Shown here: piece after piece, positions 31,312-35,248 of the stretch
Position numbering within the stretch: the first letter of the stretch is position 1
Layout: each line of letters begins with the position of its first letter
Assembly (NCBI GenBank): GCA_039184415.1
Contig: JBCDBB010000015.1
Coordinates: 1 to 35,248 of the forward strand
Source: JANSYP01 sp039184415
Lineage (GTDB): Bacteria; Pseudomonadota; Alphaproteobacteria; Rhodobacterales; Rhodobacteraceae
Direction of reading: 5' to 3'
Length of the DNA stretch: 35,248 nucleotides
Program-made: the position numbers and the translations under genes
The notes under the pieces: generated by a model
The model's input: only the letters and a program-made list of their open reading frames with translations
Database searches by the model: none
Told to the model about the DNA's origin: nothing

Positions 31312-33414
31312 TTACCGTCCCCTGATCAGCACCGTCGGATCCCGTTCGATGGCGCGGGCCAGGGCCGAGATCGAGCGCGCGGTTTCGCGCAGATCGCGCA
31401 GCGTGCCGAGCGTCTGCGCGTTGAATTCCGACCGCGCGCCATAGGTCGCCAGCAGCGCGTCGGTCTGCGCCAGCAGGCTGTCGACCCGCGCGGTCAGCTC
31501 CGGCAGCGACTGCGCGGCGGTGGCCACGGAATCCGCGGCCTCGCTGGCCGAGGCGAGCGTCCGGTTGGCATTCTCCACCAGCCCGCCCTCGCGCACATCT
31601 TCCAGAACGGCAGTGAACTCCGACAGCGCATCGGTCAGTTCTGCGGGGATACGCGCCGCATCCTCCGACGACAGGAGCCTGTTGGCGGTCTCCACCAGCC
31701 CGGACGCCTGCAGCACGAACTCTTCCAGCGGCAGATCGTTGGCCTTGCTGGTCAGCTGCACCAGCCCCTCGACGATGGCGGGCAGCCCGTCGACCGTGTT
31801 TTGGACCGAGGCCATCACCCCTTCGGCCCGCAACAGCGCCGCGAGCAGCGAATTGATCGCCTCTTCCTGGTTGAGCTCGGCCACCAGCGTCTCGACCTCT
31901 TCGGCCGCCGCGCCCAGATCCTCGGCCAGCGTCTGCAGCGCCTCGGACTGGATCACCTCGCGCGTGTCGTTGACGAGCCCCAGGAAGGCATCGGGCGCCT
32001 GGCGCAGCGCCTGGGAATTCACGAAATCCTCGATGCCCCGCATCACCGAAATGGCGGTGTTCATCACCTCGTCGAGCGGCAGGTTCTGGACCCGTTCGAC
32101 CAGCCCCTCGGCGGTGGCGTTCATGTCGCTGAGCTCACCGGCGACCGTGGGCAGGACCGGATAGGGCAGATGTCCCTGATCCAGCACCGCAGGCGCGGCG
32201 TCCTCGATCTCGACCAGTTCGATCTTGAGGGCAGGGCTGAAGATCCCCTGATTGGCCAGCCGCGCGCGCAGGCCGCCCTCGACCGCGCTGGCCAGAAATG
32301 CCAGCGCATCCTCGCGGCTCGCCCGGCGCTCGAGCTCCAGCCGGCGGGGCTGGACCGAGATATCGACCTGCAGGCGCACCTCCGGATCGCCATCGACCTC
32401 ATCGATGAAGGCGCCGAAATTCAGCACGCTGCCGACGCGCAGACCTTCGAGCTCCACCGGCGCGCCGATCTCCAGCCCGCCGATGGAGCCCTCGAAATAG
32501 AGCGTCAGCTCCAGATCGTCGGGCTCGACCTCGGCAAAGACGCTTTCGCGGGCCAGATCCTCGCTTTCATAGACCGAGAACACCGCCCCTTCCGCGACCG
32601 GTTCGGCGTTGGAGCTGACCGTCGAGAAGCTCACACCGCCCTCGATCAGCGTCGCGATGCTCTCCACATCGAGCGACACGCCCCCCGCGCCGAGATTGAC
32701 CGAAAAGCCCGACACATCCCAGAACCGGGTGCCGGTGGTGATCAGCCGGTCATGGGGCGCCATGATGAAGGCCCGCGCCTCCACCGCGTCGCCGCTCTCG
32801 GTCAGGTCGGGCTCCGAGATATGGCCGACGCGCACGCCGCGAAAGAACACCGGCGCCCCGCTGGCGAGCTGCCCGCCCTGGGGCGCGCGCAGCACGATCT
32901 CCAGCCCCTCCTCGCCAGCCAGATAGAGCGGCGGCTGGTCCAGCCCTTCGAACTGGCGCTGCGGCGTGCCGCGCTGGTCGTCCCAACTGCCCTCGATGTA
33001 GGAGCCCGACAGCACCGTCTGCAGGCCCGACACGCCGCGCGCCGTGATCTGCGGCTTCACGATCCAGAACTCCGCATTCTCGTCCAGAAACGGCCCCAGC
33101 TCTTTGTCGACACGGATCGACACGATGACCTGGGCCATGTCGGTGGCAAAGCGGATGCGCTCCACCACACCGACGCGCACATCGCGAAACCGCAGCTCCG
33201 TCGCCTCGGCCCGCACCCCTTCGGCGGATTGGAACCGCACCTCGATCAGCGGCCCGCGCGACGACACCGCCTGCCACGCGATGCCCAGCGCGATGATCAC
33301 CGAGATCAGCGGCACCAGCCAGATATAGGAGATCCCGCTCAGCATGTTGCGGCGGGTCTGGGTCTCCATCTCGACCGCGCTCTCCGCGCCTCCCGCGCTG
33401 TCCTGCGGGCTCAT
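31312..33414 (-). CDS. pqiB: MCE-domain intermembrane lipid-transport protein PqiB
   Basis: A 700-residue MCE protein forming a periplasm-spanning lipid conduit. A TM helix lies at about 28-49 (GISYIWLVPLISVIIALGIAWQ). Three MCE/MlaD domains follow: about 54-145 (GPLIEVRFQSAEGVRAEATELRFRDVRVG), 165-240 (LYLAGEEGLEIVLRAPQGG to RGVRVGHI) and 285-350 (LTLYFEGSIGGLEIGAPVELEGLRVGSV). The last 300 residues are long heptad-rich helices (to AIERDPTVLIRGR) that form the needle in E. coli PqiB. Its start overlaps the pqiA2 stop (ATGA). The gene is flanked by pqiA and pqiC, completing a Pqi/MCE system. Confidence 0.94.
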   Translation of the reverse strand: MSPQDSAGGAESAVEMETQTRRNMLSGISYIWLVPLISVIIALGIAWQAVSSRGPLIEVRFQSAEGVRAEATELRFRDVRVGVVERIRFATDMAQVIVSIRVDKELGPFLDENAEFWIVKPQITARGVSGLQTVLSGSYIEGSWDDQRGTPQRQFEGLDQPPLYLAGEEGLEIVLRAPQGGQLASGAPVFFRGVRVGHISEPDLTESGDAVEARAFIMAPHDRLITTGTRFWDVSGFSVNLGAGGVSLDVESIATLIEGGVSFSTVSSNAEPVAEGAVFSVYESEDLARESVFAEVEPDDLELTLYFEGSIGGLEIGAPVELEGLRVGSVLNFGAFIDEVDGDPEVRLQVDISVQPRRLELERRASREDALAFLASAVEGGLRARLANQGIFSPALKIELVEIEDAAPAVLDQGHLPYPVLPTVAGELSDMNATAEGLVERVQNLPLDEVMNTAISVMRGIEDFVNSQALRQAPDAFLGLVNDTREVIQSEALQTLAEDLGAAAEEVETLVAELNQEEAINSLLAALLRAEGVMASVQNTVDGLPAIVEGLVQLTSKANDLPLEEFVLQASGLVETANRLLSSEDAARIPAELTDALSEFTAVLEDVREGGLVENANRTLASASEAADSVATAAQSLPELTARVDSLLAQTDALLATYGARSEFNAQTLGTLRDLRETARSISALARAIERDPTVLIRGR

Positions 33415-34043
33415 TCACGCACCTCGGCAACGTCATAAATCAGACGCGGATCGAAGCTCAGCGCCGAGAGCATCGTGAAGACGACCGACAGGGCGAAACA
33501 GATGGCCGCCATGCCGGGATCGATATTGACCACGAAGGCCAGGTGCACCAGCGCCGACAGGACCGCCACGACGAACACGTCGATCATCGACCAGCGCCCG
33601 ATGAACTCCACCACCTCATGGAGACGGTGCAGCGAATGGCTGTCGATCGGACCGCCCCGGCGGATGACGATGGCCAGATAGGCGATGGCGACGAACTTGC
33701 CCACAGGGATCATGATCGAGGCAAAAAAGACCACGAACGCCACGAACCAGGAGCCATGCTGGACCAGCTCCAGAACGCCACCAAGGATGGTCGAGGTGCT
33801 CTCCCGCCCCAGCAGGGAGGTCCGGAGCATGGGATAGAGATTTGCCGGGATGTAGAAGATCGCGCCAGCGAACCACCAGGCCCAGACATGCTGGAGGCTG
33901 GCGTTGCGGCGGCTGGTCAGGGCGCTGCCGCACAGCCCGCACCGGGTGGTGCCCTTTGGCCAGACGGAGCCGCAATGCAGGCAGCCGACCAGCCCCGCTG
34001 CCCGCGCGGTGAGCCCCGTCACCTCTTTGCGAGCAGCCGCCAT
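33411..34043 (-). CDS. pqiA: PqiA-family membrane protein, C-terminal-type half
   Basis: A 210-residue PqiA half-protein. A zinc ribbon (CLHCGSVWPKGTTRCGLCG, residues about 20-38) is followed by four TM segments, with the family motif FYIPANLYPML near residue 65, SWFVAFVVFFASIMIPVGKF and IGRWSMIDVFVVAVLSALVHL. In E. coli PqiA is one protein with two such units; here each is a separate gene. The start is the ATG at 34043, which overlaps the upstream pqiA half by 25 bases; the frame further upstream is rejected. It probably forms the inner-membrane base of the PqiB complex together with the first half. Confidence 0.88.
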   Translation of the reverse strand: MAAARKEVTGLTARAAGLVGCLHCGSVWPKGTTRCGLCGSALTSRRNASLQHVWAWWFAGAIFYIPANLYPMLRTSLLGRESTSTILGGVLELVQHGSWFVAFVVFFASIMIPVGKFVAIAYLAIVIRRGGPIDSHSLHRLHEVVEFIGRWSMIDVFVVAVLSALVHLAFVVNIDPGMAAICFALSVVFTMLSALSFDPRLIYDVAEVRE

Positions 34044-34672
34044 ATCGTCCTTTCGCACATCATCGCGTCCATCGCCGTCACCAGAATGACCAGAAACCCG
34101 AACGCCCAGAATGCCGTTCCGAACCCAATCGACGCCATACCCACCATCTTTACAAGGGCTACGGCCACGCCGATCATGAAAATCTCGGCCATCGACCATG
34201 GTTTCAACCGAGAGGCGAGCCGGAAGGATGCCGAGGCTCCCGACAGTGGTGGTCTGCCGAAAAGCAGCGGTCCCACCGCATAAATCAGCGCGCAGAGCCG
34301 CAGTACCGGCAGCAGGATGATGAAGGCCGCCGTCGCGAGCGACAGCGGCGCCATCAGCCCGCCGGTGAAGGCCGAGATCGTGTCAAAGACCGAGGCCTTG
34401 CTGCTGAAGCCCGAGGCCGACATCTGCAGGAACGGAAAGGACACCGCGACGACCATGAGCACCAGCGCCCCCAGCGCCAGCGCCACGAGCCGCTCGATCG
34501 CGCCCGTCCGCGGCGCAAAAAGCACCGTTCCGCAGCGCTGGCAGCGCGCCGAGGCATCCTCCGACACATGCCCGACATGGTGCAGCAGATCGCATTGCGG
34601 GCAGGCGATCAGCTCCGCCAGATCGCCCTTGGGCGCCGTCGGCACCGTCGGGGGGGACGGCTTGGTGCTCAT
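34019..34672 (-). CDS. pqiA: PqiA-family membrane protein, N-terminal-type half
   Basis: A 217-residue PqiA half-protein with its own zinc ribbon (CPQCDLLHHVGH to CQRCG, residues about 24-48) and four TM segments (LVALALGALVLMVVAVSFPFL; LSLATAAFIILLPVLRL; WSMAEIFMIGVAVALVKMV; FGTAFWAFGFLVILVTAMD). SFPFL and KPWSMAEIFMIGV are PqiA hallmarks. Its start overlaps the upstream M48-like gene by 4 bases (ATGA) and its stop overlaps the second half by 25 bases, so the whole operon is translationally coupled. Both halves keep their metal-binding cysteines, so this is a genuine split and not a broken gene. Confidence 0.88.
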   Translation of the reverse strand: MSTKPSPPTVPTAPKGDLAELIACPQCDLLHHVGHVSEDASARCQRCGTVLFAPRTGAIERLVALALGALVLMVVAVSFPFLQMSASGFSSKASVFDTISAFTGGLMAPLSLATAAFIILLPVLRLCALIYAVGPLLFGRPPLSGASASFRLASRLKPWSMAEIFMIGVAVALVKMVGMASIGFGTAFWAFGFLVILVTAMDAMMCERTIWRLLAKR

Positions 34673-35248
34673 GTATCGCCCACCCCCGCCTGGCGTTTCA
34701 GACGCGACACGCGCGCTTCCACGGGCGGATGGAGATCGAACACGGGTTTCAGGCGGGACGGGTGCAAGGGATCAACCAGAAACATGTGAACAGTGGCCGG
34801 GTGCCGTTCGGCCCCTTCGTTTTCCGTCGCCCGGGCCAACCCGTCAAGGCGCGTGAGCGCCCGGGCCAGCGCCATCGGGTTGCCGAGCGCCGCCGCGGCA
34901 TCGCGGTCGGCGGCAAAGGACACCGGCGCGCCGGCGATCGTGCGGACCATGAGCGCGGCCACCGGGGCCGAGACCAGGGCCAGCCCCCGCGACAGCTTCC
35001 CCGGCGATCGCGCCTCGCCGCCCGACCGGCGCAGCAGCGCGCCTGACAGCAGGATGGTCGCCATCCCGCCCAGCACCGCCGCGATCTGTCCCGCCCGGGT
35101 TTCCGGGCGCTGCATCCGCGCGATCAGCAGGGCCACGACCGCCTCGGCCTCCTCCCGCGTCAGGGCGTGCAGCAGCGGGCGCGACAGCAGGATCGCGCCG
35201 GTCCCGTGCCCGTTCCGGCAGGTGGCGAACCCGTTGGCCTGGGTCCCG
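34669..35248 (-). CDS. M48/HtpX-family protein lacking the zinc motif (partial, pseudoprotease)
   Basis: The visible C-terminal 193 codons belong to an M48-like protein. The context matches HtpX: ANGFATCRNGHGTGAILLS, then LLHALTREEAEAVVALLIARMQ, two hydrophobic segments (AGQIAAVLGGMATILLSGALL and LALVSAPVAALMVRTIAG), then FAADRDAAAALGNPMALARALTRLD and a C-terminal DPLHPSRLKPVFDLHPP. In active enzymes the first helix reads AHELAHI (HExxH) and the third ligand is the Glu just before Y/F-A-A-D. Here the sites read ALLIARM and VSFAAD, so all zinc ligands are gone. It is not broken: the frame is open and coupled to pqiA (ATGA). The 5' end lies outside the window. Confidence 0.82.
   Translation of the reverse strand, partial: GTQANGFATCRNGHGTGAILLSRPLLHALTREEAEAVVALLIARMQRPETRAGQIAAVLGGMATILLSGALLRRSGGEARSPGKLSRGLALVSAPVAALMVRTIAGAPVSFAADRDAAAALGNPMALARALTRLDGLARATENEGAERHPATVHMFLVDPLHPSRLKPVFDLHPPVEARVSRLKRQAGVGDT

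Noticed and set aside
30907..33438. An 843-codon open frame on the plus strand antisense to pqiB and pqiC
   Set aside because: The opposite strand encodes clear MCE and lipoprotein motifs; the antisense frame is His/Arg/Gln-rich without any domain, as expected from high-GC shadows.
1..35248. Search by eye for CRISPR repeats, insertion sequences, tRNA or rRNA genes, phage genes and toxin-antitoxin pairs
   Set aside because: No regularly spaced repeats, terminal inverted repeats with transposase, cloverleaf-like sequences in the gaps, or recognisable phage or toxin genes were seen.

Overview
The window is high-GC, densely coded DNA from an alphaproteobacterium, most likely Rhodobacterales (Rhodobacter/Roseobacter type). 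This rests on a Rhodobacter-style outer-membrane porin, the leuS-lptE-holA, pmbA-cysQ and waaA-lpxK gene groups, a UbiH-type hydroxylase next to a LON-domain/Trm112/thioredoxin-TPR group, and several small families common in that order (DUF3576, DUF2125, DUF374, DUF2478, DUF6653). I see no tRNA, rRNA, CRISPR array, insertion sequence, prophage or replication origin. No gene-free stretch exceeds about 300 bases.

Layout. 1-3365: an amidase start (cut by the window edge) diverges from ubiH; a minus-strand operon follows (thioredoxin/TPR protein, LON-domain protein, Trm112-like protein). 3449-7082: DUF6653, DUF2478, exonuclease III, a DUF374 acyltransferase-like protein and an OmpR-type response regulator whose 3' region looks like a structured small RNA. 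7206-9536: GTP cyclohydrolase II, an L,D-transpeptidase-like protein and a YggS PLP protein. 9661-10860: a porin with its own promoter and terminator. 11122-16712: DUF3576 lipoprotein, leuS, lptE, holA and a GST. 16709-20154: a BaiN/YhiN flavoprotein, a small HNH protein, a SpoIIAA/STAS-like protein, and a coupled SDR/crotonase pair. 20278-23288: a DUF2125 protein and a 427-residue protein of no recognised family. 23464-30741: pmbA and cysQ, then an unusual two-gene insertion, then waaA, lpxK and a Tat-exported small protein. 30748-35248: a tightly coupled minus-strand lipid-transport operon (M48-like pseudoprotease, split pqiA, pqiB, pqiC).

Cell-envelope biology dominates: LPS export (lptE), Kdo transfer and lipid A phosphorylation (waaA, lpxK), MCE/Pqi intermembrane lipid transport, porin, and L,D-transpeptidase.

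The best candidates for something undescribed are: (1) the overlapping pair at 25877-27699, a two-TM protein and a secreted TPR protein that share a V-E-G/S-D-M-x-x-S motif; (2) the M48-family protein at the right edge, which lacks its zinc-binding motif yet is coupled to pqiA; (3) a possible 3'UTR-derived sRNA with a CCTCCC anti-Shine-Dalgarno stretch at 6226-6374; and (4) the orphan gene at 22005-23288. All functions come from reading motifs by eye; no database search was possible.
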